This document shows, piece by piece, positions 23,281 through 32,479 of a stretch of DNA of 48,602 nt (the stretch's first letter is position 1; each line of letters starts with the position of its first letter). This DNA comes from Bacillota bacterium (GTDB lineage: Bacteria > Bacillota > Clostridia > Peptostreptococcales > Acidaminobacteraceae): the NCBI GenBank assembly GCA_030529225.1, contig JAUMXH010000007.1:1-48602 (forward strand), in the 5' to 3' direction. A program made the position numbers and the translations under genes. The notes under the pieces are model-generated. The model was not told where the DNA came from. It was given only the letters and a program-made list of their open reading frames with translations, and searched no databases.

Positions 23281-24199
23281 TTACTCTCTTGATCTTATCT
23301 TATCTTCAAGTAGGCGAAGCAGTTTTTTCAAACCGAATGACATCTCTGAAGAGGTCCTTTTTAGCCTATAATTGGTAGCTCTTCCCTTACCATCTACTAC
23401 CACCATGTCTTGTTTTAAAAGCTCACTTATCACTTGCCTGAATGTGTAATTATCCATCCCAAGATTATCAATGGCTTCACTTTTTTTAATGGAGGGATGA
23501 TCAATTAAATAAAAGAGAATTTTTTGCTGATTTTCGTCAAATGCTTCAAATGATTTTCCTATGTCCGCTTAAACAGTAGTCTCCCCCTTCTTGCCTATTT
23601 CTTCGCAGGGCTCCTATTTCAATGAGCATATCCTTATACTTGATCGTTTGGTACTTTTCATTTCCCGTTTGACGATATAATTCTTCCCTGTATCGTCTCA
23701 GATCCTCTTCATTCAAATCGCTTAAATCGTAATTTTTTAATAGCTCTTGATCTGTTTCTTCTTTAGAATTCACAATCAGTTCTTTATACTTCTCCGGCGA
23801 TAGCTTTCTATCCCCTTCCCCCAGTCTCTCATACGCCAATTTAGGATTGTTCTTTAAGTAAATAGGTTTTAGTCTATACGGAGCCTCCGGAACTTTAATC
23901 GTCATAATGGTAAGATTGTTATCCAATAAAATAATTTTTATATCATTTTCATCTAAGATATTTGCACTTACTTTTTGTGGATTATTCAATTGATTTAACA
24001 AATCCTCTTTCAATTTGTGCGGGTTTTCTACACCTACGACTTTTTCTTTCTTTTCATCCACGCCCAATACCACTAAGCCGCCATCTGTATTAGCAAAGGC
24101 CGAGTATGTTTCCCAAAAAGATTCCGGAATCGTATTCCTAGCTTTCTTCAACTCAAGATTTCTATCTTCAATTAATTCTAATACATCTTTTTCAGTCAC
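23281..24199 (-). pseudogene. AlbA_2 (Schlafen-like) domain regulator with internal deletion
   Basis: The first frame (24199-23546, GTG start) encodes an N-terminal AlbA_2 domain: ELKKARNTIPESFWETYSAF, NTDGGLVVLGVDE, then the linker ending IGALRRNRQEGGDY and a stop. After a frame change near 23560 the minus strand reads NQQKILFYLIDHPSIKKSEA and continues through a winged-helix segment to KIRSRE and a stop at 23281. Full-length members (about 450-500 residues) have an ATP-binding-like domain between these parts. So a large internal piece is gone and the remaining halves are out of frame. Such proteins are putative regulators. Non-functional as read. Confidence 0.75.
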
Positions 24200-24265
24200 T
24201 TTTCATTGTCCCTTCGCTTTGTAATTGACATAAAATGGGTTACCACTATTCTGAACACTTTTTCG

Positions 24266-24353
24266 TTTCGCACGATTTTCGCACGATTTTCCATTCTATA
24301 AAACGTTGATTTTTAGTTGTTTCATTCTTTCTCCCACACAATTTTCGCACGAT
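24266..24353. repeat. Three copies of an 11-base repeat
   Basis: TTTCGCACGAT occurs in exact tandem at 24266-24276 and 24277-24287, and again at 24343-24353. The repeats sit between the AlbA_2 pseudogene and the end of purD. No coding frame or hairpin explains them. Confidence 0.7.
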
Positions 24354-24374
24354 TCCGCCGGGCGCAGCCGCTCC

Positions 24375-25643
24375 TTAAAAATCGACCTTGGCCGCGATGT
24401 CGCTCCGGTAGAAGGCGCCTTCAAAGTGAATCTTCTTCAGCTCTTCATAGACCTTGTTTCGCGCCTCCTCTATGCTCGGCGCAAGCGCATTGACGCCGAG
24501 CACGCGCCCGCCGTTTGTCACGAGGGCTCCTCCCTGCTCTGCACTCGCACTGTGGAAGACCCGAACGCCCTCCACTTGATCCAGCCCGCTGATCACCTTG
24601 CCCTTTTCGTAGGCGTCCGGGTAACCGCCCGAAGCCACGATCACGGTCACAGAAGCCCGCTCATCCCATTCCAAGCGTACCGAATCCAGTTCCTGCGATG
24701 CGGTCTTCAGCATCAGTTCCAAAAGGTCGGACTTCAGCCTTGGAAGCAGGCTCTGGGTTTCCGGATCGCCGAACCTGACATTGAACTCAATCACCTTGGC
24801 GGCCCCGTCCTTAATCATCAAGCCGACAAAGACCAAACCCCTGTAATCGAGGCCGTCCGCCTGCAAGCCCTTCAGGAAGGGAAGCAGAATTTCCTCATAA
24901 ATATGCGCCTTCATCGCCTCATTGATGATCGGATTCGGGGAAAAGGTTCCCATACCGCCGGTGTTTTCCCCCTTGTCATCGTCATAGGCCCGCTTGTAAT
25001 CCCTGACGCTATCCAGCGGCACGATGCGCTTCCCGTCCACAAAACAGAGCTGAGAGGCCTCGATCCCGGTCAAAAACTCCTCGAGCACGATCTCGTTGCC
25101 CGAATCTCCAAAGCGCTTTTCGTCCATGATCTGACGGATCGCCAGGCTCGCCTCTTCCTTGGTGCTCGGGATGATGACACCCTTGCCGGCAGCCAGTCCG
25201 TCGGCCTTGATAACCACCGGAAGCCCGAAGCTGTCGAGGGCGGCAATCGCCTCTTCGCTATTTGAAAAGGATTGGTACTTGGCGGTCGGAATCCCGTGCT
25301 TCATCATAAATTCTTTCGCGTAAACCTTGGAGCCCTCTAAGGTCGCGGCCGCCTTGGACGGACCGAAGACCTCGATCCCGCGCTCCCTAAGCCCATCCGC
25401 GATGCCCTCACAGAGGGGCGCCTCGGGGCCCACCACCACAAAGCCGATCTTCTTCGCCTCGGCAAAGTTTGCAATCGCCTCGGCGTCCATCATGTCGACC
25501 GGCGCGATCTCTGCAAGTTCAGCGATTCCGGCATTTCCCGGCGCCACGTACAAGGTGTCCAGAAGCGGACTCTGCTTTATCTTCCACGCGAGGGCGTGCT
25601 CTCTGCCGCCGCTCCCCAAAATCAGAACATTCATCTTTTCCAC
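24375..25643 (-). CDS. purD: Phosphoribosylamine-glycine ligase
   Basis: A 422-residue GAR synthetase, the second step of de novo purine synthesis (phosphoribosylamine + glycine + ATP). N-terminal MNVLILGSGGREHALAWK, the ATP-grasp region VVIKADGLAAGKGV, and RFGDPETQ are diagnostic. Start is GTG at 25643, five bases after AGGAGG; the ATG three codons later is too far from it. No other pur gene is in the window; the gene trails the motility operon by nine bases after the DUF6115 gene. No clear terminator follows. Confidence 0.95.
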   Translation of the reverse strand: MEKMNVLILGSGGREHALAWKIKQSPLLDTLYVAPGNAGIAELAEIAPVDMMDAEAIANFAEAKKIGFVVVGPEAPLCEGIADGLRERGIEVFGPSKAAATLEGSKVYAKEFMMKHGIPTAKYQSFSNSEEAIAALDSFGLPVVIKADGLAAGKGVIIPSTKEEASLAIRQIMDEKRFGDSGNEIVLEEFLTGIEASQLCFVDGKRIVPLDSVRDYKRAYDDDKGENTGGMGTFSPNPIINEAMKAHIYEEILLPFLKGLQADGLDYRGLVFVGLMIKDGAAKVIEFNVRFGDPETQSLLPRLKSDLLELMLKTASQELDSVRLEWDERASVTVIVASGGYPDAYEKGKVISGLDQVEGVRVFHSASAEQGGALVTNGGRVLGVNALAPSIEEARNKVYEELKKIHFEGAFYRSDIAAKVDF

Positions 25644-25652
25644 ATTCGCCTC

Positions 25653-26207
25653 CTATTTGCAGTAGATGGAGCATATGGTCTCCACCAGACCGATGCCGAT
25701 ATTCAGCTCGCCGGCGATCTCCTCCTTGCAAAGACCGCTTTGGTACAGGGCGAGCACCTTGGAGTTCAGGTCACCGTCCTCAAAGGGCGGCTGCGAGGGT
25801 TCCGTCCGCTCGGCGGATTCGGCCGCTTCCGCAGAAGCGCTTTGCAGCAAGCCCTCCGCAGCTTCCCGCTCGCCCGTTCCGAGCCCGTCCTCCGCCTCCG
25901 AAATCGATATTTTATTAACGGTTCCGTCCTTCTCCTTATAATCAAAAAGACCGAAGGAAGCCAGCTGATCGAGTTTCGTCTCCAATCCGCTGATTCGTTC
26001 GTCTTGTCGTTCCAGAATTTCATAATAGCTGTAGTTGAGCTCGTCCATCTCGCGCCTGAGCTCCCTGTGAACCTCAAAGGCATCCGAAGAAAAGAGCGCG
26101 TTCATCTCCTCGATCTTGTCCGAGAGCTGCGAAGAAAACTGCAGGAGTTTGATCGCAGAGTAAAAGGATAGGGCGAGCCCCAGCAAAATCAATACAATCG
26201 GGGTCAT
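25653..26207 (-). CDS. DUF6115-like membrane-anchored protein of the motility operon
   Basis: A 184-residue protein: N-terminal membrane helix (about residues 3-22), a coiled-coil segment to about residue 85, an Ala/Glu-rich linker, and a C-terminal helix-turn-helix-like stretch, KVLALYQSGLCKEEIAGEL. Proteins of this layout (DUF6115) follow fapA and fliA in many Clostridia motility operons. Function unknown. Its start overlaps the preceding small gene by four bases (26204-26207). Confidence 0.65.
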   Translation of the reverse strand: MTPIVLILLGLALSFYSAIKLLQFSSQLSDKIEEMNALFSSDAFEVHRELRREMDELNYSYYEILERQDERISGLETKLDQLASFGLFDYKEKDGTVNKISISEAEDGLGTGEREAAEGLLQSASAEAAESAERTEPSQPPFEDGDLNSKVLALYQSGLCKEEIAGELNIGIGLVETICSIYCK

Positions 26208-26509
26208 ATCTTGATGTCGATGCTGCGATACGGGCCGTTCATGCGCTCCTCGTCTTCCCTTCCCGCTTCCGCATCCTTCCCCTTTTTCTTATTTTGCCGC
26301 TCCTTGTCCTTTCGGTCCCGGTCCACCTTGGCCTTGGCACTCGCCTCCGCCTTGTTCACGGTCTTTTGCTTTTTGATCGTCTCCTCTCGCATCGACTTGT
26401 TCGCATGGTCGTGCAAGATGTCGTCCCGGTGCAAAAACCCGGGCTTGCTCTCCTTGATTTCGGACACCCTGGGAAGGGTGACCTGCATATCGATCGGTCT
26501 GATTGCCAT
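26204..26509 (-). CDS. Small charged hypothetical protein of the motility operon
   Basis: A 101-residue soluble protein beginning MAIRPIDMQVTLPRVSEI, followed by a strongly charged Lys/Glu/Asp region with likely coiled-coil character (about residues 35-85). Similar short proteins with this N-terminus occur between fapA and DUF6115 genes in Clostridia; no function is known to me. It is coupled to the next gene by a four-base overlap and begins three bases after the stop of fapA. Confidence 0.65.
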   Translation of the reverse strand: MAIRPIDMQVTLPRVSEIKESKPGFLHRDDILHDHANKSMREETIKKQKTVNKAEASAKAKVDRDRKDKERQNKKKGKDAEAGREDEERMNGPYRSIDIKI

Positions 26510-26512
26510 ATC

Positions 26513-27952
26513 CTATTCCTCCCATGGAACCATCACGACTTCGTTCTTTTCTTTTTTGAAGATGACTTCGAGGATCTGCTCTTTGATGCTGTGGTAGGTG
26601 CTGTCAATTTTCAGCCTGACCCCCGGATACACGTCCGCGACCTTGATGATCGACTTTCCGGCATCCCGAATAAAGGCTCCCATCTCACGCATCGTATCCT
26701 CTATGTTCTTTAGCTTCTGCTCATGCTCCGTTCGGAGCGCCAAAGATTTTTGCCCAATCGCCTCGTTCTCTTCTCCTCCGGTATCCTTCCTCGCTTCGAC
26801 CAGTTGGAGCAACTTGTCTATCTTGGCGATGGATTCCAAAAGCAGATTTCTCTCCTCTTCCAGATCCTTGTAGTTCTTGATCATCTCCGGAGAAACTCCC
26901 GCGGTCACAAAGGTCGTGGTTCCCATCCTCGAGCCGATGCACTTGGCGACAATATTCTTTTTGGAGTAGACCTTGCCGCCCACGATCAGGCCGTTCTTGC
27001 CCTCGGCGATGATGTCGTCGTCACAGATCACATCCGAGTGCATAATCGCATCGATGCGAATCGGGCCCCGGCAATCCACCGTAGCCGAGTTCACGAACTT
27101 GGTCACCAGTTCTCCGCCAACCTTGAGATGGGCCGCCTCGCCTCCCTGGACCCCGTGGTTGATGGTCAGGTTGCCGTCGGTCTCGACGGTCGCCGATTCC
27201 ACCAGGCCGTAGATGGTGATGTCGTCGGTCGCCTTGATGCGATAGCCGCTGGTGACATTCCCGTGCACCAGAACCTTGCCGGCAAAGTCGATGTTGCCGG
27301 TCGCGATGCCCACGTCGCCCTTGATTTCCAAAAATTGGATGACCGAGATCTTGTCGCCGTCCATTTGGATGCAGCCGTCGCTGAGCGCGATCAGGCGCAG
27401 TCCGTCATCGTCCACCGCGACGTTTTTGCCGACCTTAAAGTTCACGATCCTGCCGGGCCTGGCGCGCATGACCTTTCCGGTCACCAGGGTCCCGTCCTTG
27501 CCGCCGGTCGGCATGCTGCGCTCCGCGAGCACATCGCCCTTTTTCACCGGAAGCAAAAAGTTCGTGTTCTTAAAGTCCACGGTCCCGTCCTCGTTGATCT
27601 TGGGTTTATTTACATTCGACAAATCAAAGGTATATGTAATGACGCCGTTCTCACCGTTCTCAATCGGGATGCCCGCCGCAATTTCCAGCTCGCTTACGTC
27701 CTGAGCCGAGCGCGCCAGTTCCTCCACGATGTGAGTATGTATGCCGAAGCTCACATTTTTTTCTTTTAACGCATCCATGATGCGCTCTTTGGATAATCGA
27801 TACTTGGGGTCGTTGTAATGTATGCTGATTTTTGCACGCAAATAATCCGATGAAATGGCAACTTTTATGTCGCAAGCACTCATCGAATTTGCATCGTTTT
27901 GATTCTCGTCGGCAGCGTTCTGCATTGGATGATCCATCGTTTTGTCGCTCAC
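26513..27952 (-). CDS. FapA (DUF342) family protein
   Basis: A 479-residue protein of the FapA/DUF342 family: an N-terminal helical part, then right-handed beta-helix repeats (DGTLVTGKVM, VLVHGNVTSGYRIKATDDI, VETDGNLTI), and a C-terminal coiled coil. Family members occur in motility operons and are thought to affect polar or envelope processes, with an undefined molecular role. An ATG lies at 27958 directly touching AGGAGG, so the GTG six bases later (27952) is the better start. It follows fliA by 23 bases. Confidence 0.8.
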   Translation of the reverse strand: MSDKTMDHPMQNAADENQNDANSMSACDIKVAISSDYLRAKISIHYNDPKYRLSKERIMDALKEKNVSFGIHTHIVEELARSAQDVSELEIAAGIPIENGENGVITYTFDLSNVNKPKINEDGTVDFKNTNFLLPVKKGDVLAERSMPTGGKDGTLVTGKVMRARPGRIVNFKVGKNVAVDDDGLRLIALSDGCIQMDGDKISVIQFLEIKGDVGIATGNIDFAGKVLVHGNVTSGYRIKATDDITIYGLVESATVETDGNLTINHGVQGGEAAHLKVGGELVTKFVNSATVDCRGPIRIDAIMHSDVICDDDIIAEGKNGLIVGGKVYSKKNIVAKCIGSRMGTTTFVTAGVSPEMIKNYKDLEEERNLLLESIAKIDKLLQLVEARKDTGGEENEAIGQKSLALRTEHEQKLKNIEDTMREMGAFIRDAGKSIIKVADVYPGVRLKIDSTYHSIKEQILEVIFKKEKNEVVMVPWEE

Positions 27953-27975
27953 CCGCATCCTCCTACAAAAGAACT

Positions 27976-28713
27976 CTATGACAGATAATTTCTTAGCTTT
28001 GTGATCGCCTTGGTATGAATTTGTGAGATTCTGGATTCCGAAATGCCGATAATTTCCGCGATTTCTTTATAGGTCAACTCCTCGTAGTAGTAAAGAGAAA
28101 TAATCGTTCTCTCGCGCTCGCCGAGCTTGTCGATGCCGGCCGCCAGTTGATCCTTCGTATCCTTGTCCAGGAGCGCCCGCTCCGGGTTGGAATCGATGCT
28201 CGGATCGTCCAAAATATCGATCTCTTTGCGGTTTTCGAACTTCTCCTCCAGGGATGCCACCGAGAAGGTACTCAAAGAACTCTCGAGCTTGGACAAATCC
28301 TGCTCGCTAATCCCCATCAGCGATGCGAGCTCCGCATCCGTAAACTCTCCCGAGCTCCTGCTCTGCATCTCCTGAACCGCTTTTTCATATTCCCTGTACT
28401 TTTGCCTCAGGCTCCTGGGAATCCAGTCGAGGGCTCTGAGCTGGTCGATGACCGCCCCCTTGATTCTAAAGTTTGCATAGGTTTCGAACTTGTTCGCCTT
28501 GTCGATGTCATACTTTTCGATCGCGTCGATCAAGCCCAGAATACCGTAACTCACGATGTCGTCGTATTCGACGTTGTGGTTGTAGTCTACATACAACCTC
28601 CCGGCTATAATCTTTACAAGCGAAACATAATGGACAATCAGCTCATCCTTGGCCTCTTGGTCTCCATGCAACTTGTAACTCTTCCACAATTCCTCAATTG
28701 AGACTGCATTCAT
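27976..28713 (-). CDS. fliA: RNA polymerase sigma factor FliA (sigma-28)
   Basis: A 245-residue group 3 sigma factor of the FliA/SigD/WhiG type. Region 2 reads EYDDIVSYGILGLIDAIEKY and FETYANFRIKGAVIDQLRA; region 4 ends with LTYKEIAEIIGISESRISQI. It directs late flagellar and chemotaxis genes. It lies after cheD with no gap (28714/28713) and before fapA. No FlgM anti-sigma gene is visible in the window. Confidence 0.95.
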   Translation of the reverse strand: MNAVSIEELWKSYKLHGDQEAKDELIVHYVSLVKIIAGRLYVDYNHNVEYDDIVSYGILGLIDAIEKYDIDKANKFETYANFRIKGAVIDQLRALDWIPRSLRQKYREYEKAVQEMQSRSSGEFTDAELASLMGISEQDLSKLESSLSTFSVASLEEKFENRKEIDILDDPSIDSNPERALLDKDTKDQLAAGIDKLGERERTIISLYYYEELTYKEIAEIIGISESRISQIHTKAITKLRNYLS

Positions 28714-29202
28714 TTACAGCTCCTTCGTTCCATGTCCTATCGTCTTAATGGACAAAATACCTGTTTCCGCACTGAACTCTATGGTTCTACCAAAATTACC
28801 GCCGGTTTCATCGGCCAATATCTTGATACCCAATTGTTTCATCTTTTCTCTCACGGCATCGGCATTTCTTTTTCCAACCTGCATGGTTTCGTTGCCGGAC
28901 TGAAACGCAAACATCTGAGCCCCGCCCGCAATCTTGCATACGAGCGAGCGTTTGTTCGTTACGCCGAGCGACTCCATCTTCTCGATCAGGGCGTCGATTG
29001 CGGTGTCCGCGAACTTGGCCTTGTTGGAATTATTCTTTACCGCCTCGCTGGAAGGGAGCATGATGTGCGCCATCCCCGCTATCTTTTTACTCTTATCGTA
29101 CAGACAAATCCCGATGCACGAACCCAAGCCCAGTGTGGTCAATCGATCCGGAGCCACGCAGGTATTCAAGTCCGCCATGCCGACTTTTATCACTTCACTC
29201 AT
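28714..29202 (-). CDS. cheD: CheD chemoreceptor glutamine deamidase
   Basis: A 162-residue CheD. The catalytic Cys lies in GLGSCIGIC and the His in GMAHIMLP, with the Thr/Ser partner region downstream (KIAGGAQMF). CheD deamidates receptor glutamines and binds CheC to stimulate its phosphatase. It overlaps cheC by four bases (29199-29202), fitting joint function. Confidence 0.93.
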   Translation of the reverse strand: MSEVIKVGMADLNTCVAPDRLTTLGLGSCIGICLYDKSKKIAGMAHIMLPSSEAVKNNSNKAKFADTAIDALIEKMESLGVTNKRSLVCKIAGGAQMFAFQSGNETMQVGKRNADAVREKMKQLGIKILADETGGNFGRTIEFSAETGILSIKTIGHGTKEL

Positions 29203-29819
29203 AAGCTGATTCCCAAACTGCCAAACAACGAGTCATACGAGTCAATATCGGGAATCAGGAAGAAAAAGCCATGCACCGCATCATCGGAAGGTTCCTCAAA
29301 AAATTGGTTTTCGATGATGAGAATCTTGTCCCCGACCAACCCGAACTGCACCGCCGGAACGCTCAAAATCGCGCCCGCCATGTCGATGGCAACCAGCGGT
29401 ATGGACATGTTAATCTTTAAATTCGTCAGACCGGAAAGGGAGCTGATGTACGAGCCCGAAAGAATATTTCCGACTTCCTTGATCGCAGACAGGCTCATCT
29501 CGTCCATCTCTCCCTGCATCAAGCCGGGCATCATCAAATCGACGAGCCGCTTGGCCGAGTCCAGAGACAGAATGAACATGATGGTTCCCGCCATATCCCC
29601 GCTGAGCTCGAAGATGATCCCGCAAACGGGAATCTCCTCTCCGCCCAAAAGCGTAGGAACATCCTGGAAGTCCAAAACACTTACCTTGGGTATCCTCATG
29701 TCTATCTTTTTGTTGATCATATTGGCAAGAGAAGTTGCGGCATTTCCTGCACCTATATTTCCGATTTCCTTTAAAACATCAATGATCAGTTCGTTTCCAG
29801 CGTCAAAGTAGTTTGCCAT
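29199..29819 (-). CDS. cheC: CheC CheY-P phosphatase
   Basis: A 206-residue CheC. Both phosphatase helices are present: LKEIGNIGAGNAATSL and IKEVGNILSGSYISSL, each with the E-x3-N pattern that removes phosphate from CheY-P. A promoter at 29879-29907 lies directly upstream, so cheC-cheD-fliA and the genes behind it can be transcribed apart from the main operon. Confidence 0.93.
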   Translation of the reverse strand: MANYFDAGNELIIDVLKEIGNIGAGNAATSLANMINKKIDMRIPKVSVLDFQDVPTLLGGEEIPVCGIIFELSGDMAGTIMFILSLDSAKRLVDLMMPGLMQGEMDEMSLSAIKEVGNILSGSYISSLSGLTNLKINMSIPLVAIDMAGAILSVPAVQFGLVGDKILIIENQFFEEPSDDAVHGFFFLIPDIDSYDSLFGSLGISL

Positions 29820-29878
29820 CCAAGCGCACCTTTCTCCCTTTATGAATCCACAGACAAATCCTTGCCTTACCGGTCTTT

Positions 29879-29907
29879 ATTATACTATCCGACACTTAAT
29901 TCTTCAA
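29879..29907 (-). promoter_or_regulatory. Internal sigma-A type promoter before cheC
   Basis: Minus strand: TTGAAG (29907-29902), 17 bases, TATAAT (29884-29879). It lies in the 91-base gap between cheW and cheC, the widest gap in this part of the operon. It would place sigma-28, fapA and purD under a separate vegetative promoter. Confidence 0.7.
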
Positions 29908-29910
29908 GCG

Positions 29911-30345
29911 TTAATCTTCCTCCACGATACCGAAGACCTTCGCCAAATCCAAAAGCATGATGATTCTGTCGTTGTGCTTGCCGACATCCTTCACATACTC
30001 CTCGTTGATGTTGGTCTTGATGTTCGGCGCCTTGTCCACCCTCTCTTCCGAAAGTTGCAAGGTTTCCGACGAGGAGTCGACGATCATGCCGATCTGGAAG
30101 TCCTCGTAATTCACGATGATGATTCGCATCTCATCGTCAAAGTCCCTCTCCGGAAGACCGAAGCGCTTGCGCAGGTCGACCACCGGGATGACATTACCCC
30201 TCAGGTTGATGATGCCCTTGATGTAGGGCTTCACATGAGGAACCCTGGTGATTTCCGCCTGCTTCTCTATATTTTCCACATTGTGGATGTTGATTCCGTA
30301 ATACTCACCCTCGATTTGAAAGATGACATATTCTCTCTCGTTCAT
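29911..30345 (-). CDS. cheW: CheW chemotaxis coupling protein
   Basis: A 144-residue CheW-domain protein that links receptors to CheA. The sequence NIHNVENIEKQAEITRVPHV and IKGIINLRGNVIPVVDLRKR is the standard CheW core. It begins ten bases after cheA. The C-terminus ends soon before the promoter of cheC. Confidence 0.94.
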   Translation of the reverse strand: MNEREYVIFQIEGEYYGINIHNVENIEKQAEITRVPHVKPYIKGIINLRGNVIPVVDLRKRFGLPERDFDDEMRIIIVNYEDFQIGMIVDSSSETLQLSEERVDKAPNIKTNINEEYVKDVGKHNDRIIMLLDLAKVFGIVEED

Positions 30346-30355
30346 GCGAAGCCTC

Positions 30356-32476
30356 CTATAACAACTGGTTAGAATCTACGATCAGCGCCACGCCGCCGTT
30401 TCCGAGTATGGTCGCACCGGCGATCGCCTTGACGCTGCCCAGATACTTACCCAGAGACTTAATGACGATCTCCTGCTGGCCGATCAGGCCGTCCACCACG
30501 AGGCCCGCTTCCACGGCGCCCTTCTTGACGATGACGACCGTCATGGTATCCGGATCTTCCTCGCCCTTCGGCACGTCGAGCTCATCCGCAAGCCGGATAA
30601 TCGGCAGGGTCTGGTCTCGGTAAAGGATGACCTCCTGGTTCTGCACCATGCTGATCTGTTCCTTCTTGATGCTGATGATGATCTTGATGTTGTTGAGCGG
30701 AATCGCGTACTTTTCCTCTCCGAGTCTGACCATCAGAGCCTGGATGATCGCCAGGGTGAGCGGCAGTCTGATGATGAAGGTCGAGCCCTGTCCGTGACGG
30801 CTCTCCACCTCCACGTTGCCCGAAAGCGCCTCGATCTTTGATTTTACCACGTCGAGTCCCACGCCCCTGCCCGAAATGTCGGTGATCTTCTTGGCCATCG
30901 AGAAGCCCGGCATAAAGAGGAGGTTGATGATTTCATGGTCGCTCATCGCCTCAATCTGCTCCTCGGTCACCAAGCCCTTGGAAATCGCCTTCGCCGCGAC
31001 CGCTTCCACATTGATGCCGTTTCCGTCGTCCTTGACCTCGATCACGACCGAGTTCCCGTCCGGATAGGCCATCAGGTGCACCGTACCTTCGGCCGGTTTT
31101 CCGCGCTCCAGCCTCGCCTGTTCATTCTCAATTCCGTGGTCGATCGAGTTTCGGATCAGGTGAATCAACGGATCGCCGATCTCATCGATCACGGTTCTGT
31201 CCACCTCGGTCTCCTCCCCGGTCATGACCAGCCTGATCTTCTTGCCGAGGTCCTTGGAAAGGTCGCGCACCAGTCTCGGGAACCTGTTAAAGGTTCGCTC
31301 CACCGGAACCATTCGCACCTTCATGACCGCGTCGTGAAGGGAGGTCGTGATGCGCTCCAAATATTCTATCGTCTCGCCCATGCCCTGTTCCGAGCCGGTA
31401 GACGAGTTGTCGTCGAGTCTGGTCTTGACGATGATCAGCTCGCTGACCAGGTTCATCAGGTTATCCAGCCTGTCGATGTCGACCCTGACCGTCTTGTTGC
31501 CCTTGGCCTTGGCCTTCTCTTCGTCCTCTTCTTTTTTCGAGTCCTTCTCGCCCTCGTCCTTCTTCGCGAAGCGCTTCGAGTTCTTCAGAATGCCCTCTTC
31601 CCCGGTCGATTCTTCGCCCTCTTCGGCGTGGACCTGAGGCGCGCTCTCACCCTTGAGTTCCTCCACTTCCTCGGCGCTGATTTCGTGCACCAGCACGTCG
31701 TCCATCTCAGAAATGTTGATCAACTCGTCTTTGAGCAGGTTCGCATCGAGCTTAGACAGGTAGACCACTTCAAACGAGTAGTCAAAGTTTTCCGACTCGA
31801 TGTCCTGTGAGCTCGGACTCATCAATACGATTTCCCCGAACTGCTCCAGGGTGTTGATCGCGATAAAGGCCCTGGCCGCACGGAGCGCGCAATCCTTCGA
31901 CAAAAAGAGCTTGACTTGGAACGGGAGCATGCCCTGCTCCTTGATGCTTCGGAAAAAGCTGTCCGGAAGCACGCTCAAATCAATGCTGAAGGCGGCACTT
32001 GACTCGGCTTCCTGCGCCTCGCCCTCGCTCTCAACCTCGCCCGAATCGCCCGCCTCTTCGCCGTTCATCAGCTTGTGCAGGCCCTCGGTGCTCTTGTTCT
32101 CCGCAATGTAGTTCAGCTTTTTGACCAGTTGCGAGGTGTCCAAATCGCCTTCGCTTCCGTTGGCACTCAGGTTGTCAATGTACTCCTCCAGGCCGTCGAA
32201 GCACTCAAAGAGGGTGTCGATGATGGTGTCATCCACCGCGAGCTCCTTGCTCCTGCAGATGTGAAGCACGTTTTCCATCTCGTGCGTCAAACTCGCAACC
32301 TTGCTGAACCCCATGGTTCCGCTCATGCCCTTGATCGTATGAGCGACCCTGAAAATATCGTTCAGAAGGTCAATATCTGAAAAGTCCTGTTCAAGCTTGA
32401 GAAGGATGTCGTTCATCTCCTGCAAGTGTTCCTTAGACTCTTCTATAAAGACCTCCAAATATTGACTCATATCCAT
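30356..32476 (-). CDS. cheA: CheA chemotaxis histidine kinase
   Basis: A 706-residue CheA. Domain order: HPt with the phosphorylated His in RVAHTIKGMSG (about residue 47), a CheY-binding P2 domain (about 180-265), a very charged Lys/Glu linker, dimerisation P3 from about residue 335, the HATPase P4 with HLIRNSIDHGIE and GRGVGLDVV, and the CheW-like P5. It phosphorylates CheY and CheB in this same operon. Gap to cheB is three bases. Confidence 0.96.
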   Translation of the reverse strand: MDMSQYLEVFIEESKEHLQEMNDILLKLEQDFSDIDLLNDIFRVAHTIKGMSGTMGFSKVASLTHEMENVLHICRSKELAVDDTIIDTLFECFDGLEEYIDNLSANGSEGDLDTSQLVKKLNYIAENKSTEGLHKLMNGEEAGDSGEVESEGEAQEAESSAAFSIDLSVLPDSFFRSIKEQGMLPFQVKLFLSKDCALRAARAFIAINTLEQFGEIVLMSPSSQDIESENFDYSFEVVYLSKLDANLLKDELINISEMDDVLVHEISAEEVEELKGESAPQVHAEEGEESTGEEGILKNSKRFAKKDEGEKDSKKEEDEEKAKAKGNKTVRVDIDRLDNLMNLVSELIIVKTRLDDNSSTGSEQGMGETIEYLERITTSLHDAVMKVRMVPVERTFNRFPRLVRDLSKDLGKKIRLVMTGEETEVDRTVIDEIGDPLIHLIRNSIDHGIENEQARLERGKPAEGTVHLMAYPDGNSVVIEVKDDGNGINVEAVAAKAISKGLVTEEQIEAMSDHEIINLLFMPGFSMAKKITDISGRGVGLDVVKSKIEALSGNVEVESRHGQGSTFIIRLPLTLAIIQALMVRLGEEKYAIPLNNIKIIISIKKEQISMVQNQEVILYRDQTLPIIRLADELDVPKGEEDPDTMTVVIVKKGAVEAGLVVDGLIGQQEIVIKSLGKYLGSVKAIAGATILGNGGVALIVDSNQLL

Positions 32477-32479
32477 ACT

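Noticed and set aside
24306..25265. Long plus-strand open frame across purD
   Set aside because: It is antisense to purD, which has full conserved motifs. Its product is His/Arg/Asp-rich without a recognisable fold. The same applies to the other long plus-strand frames over the fla/che and iron genes.
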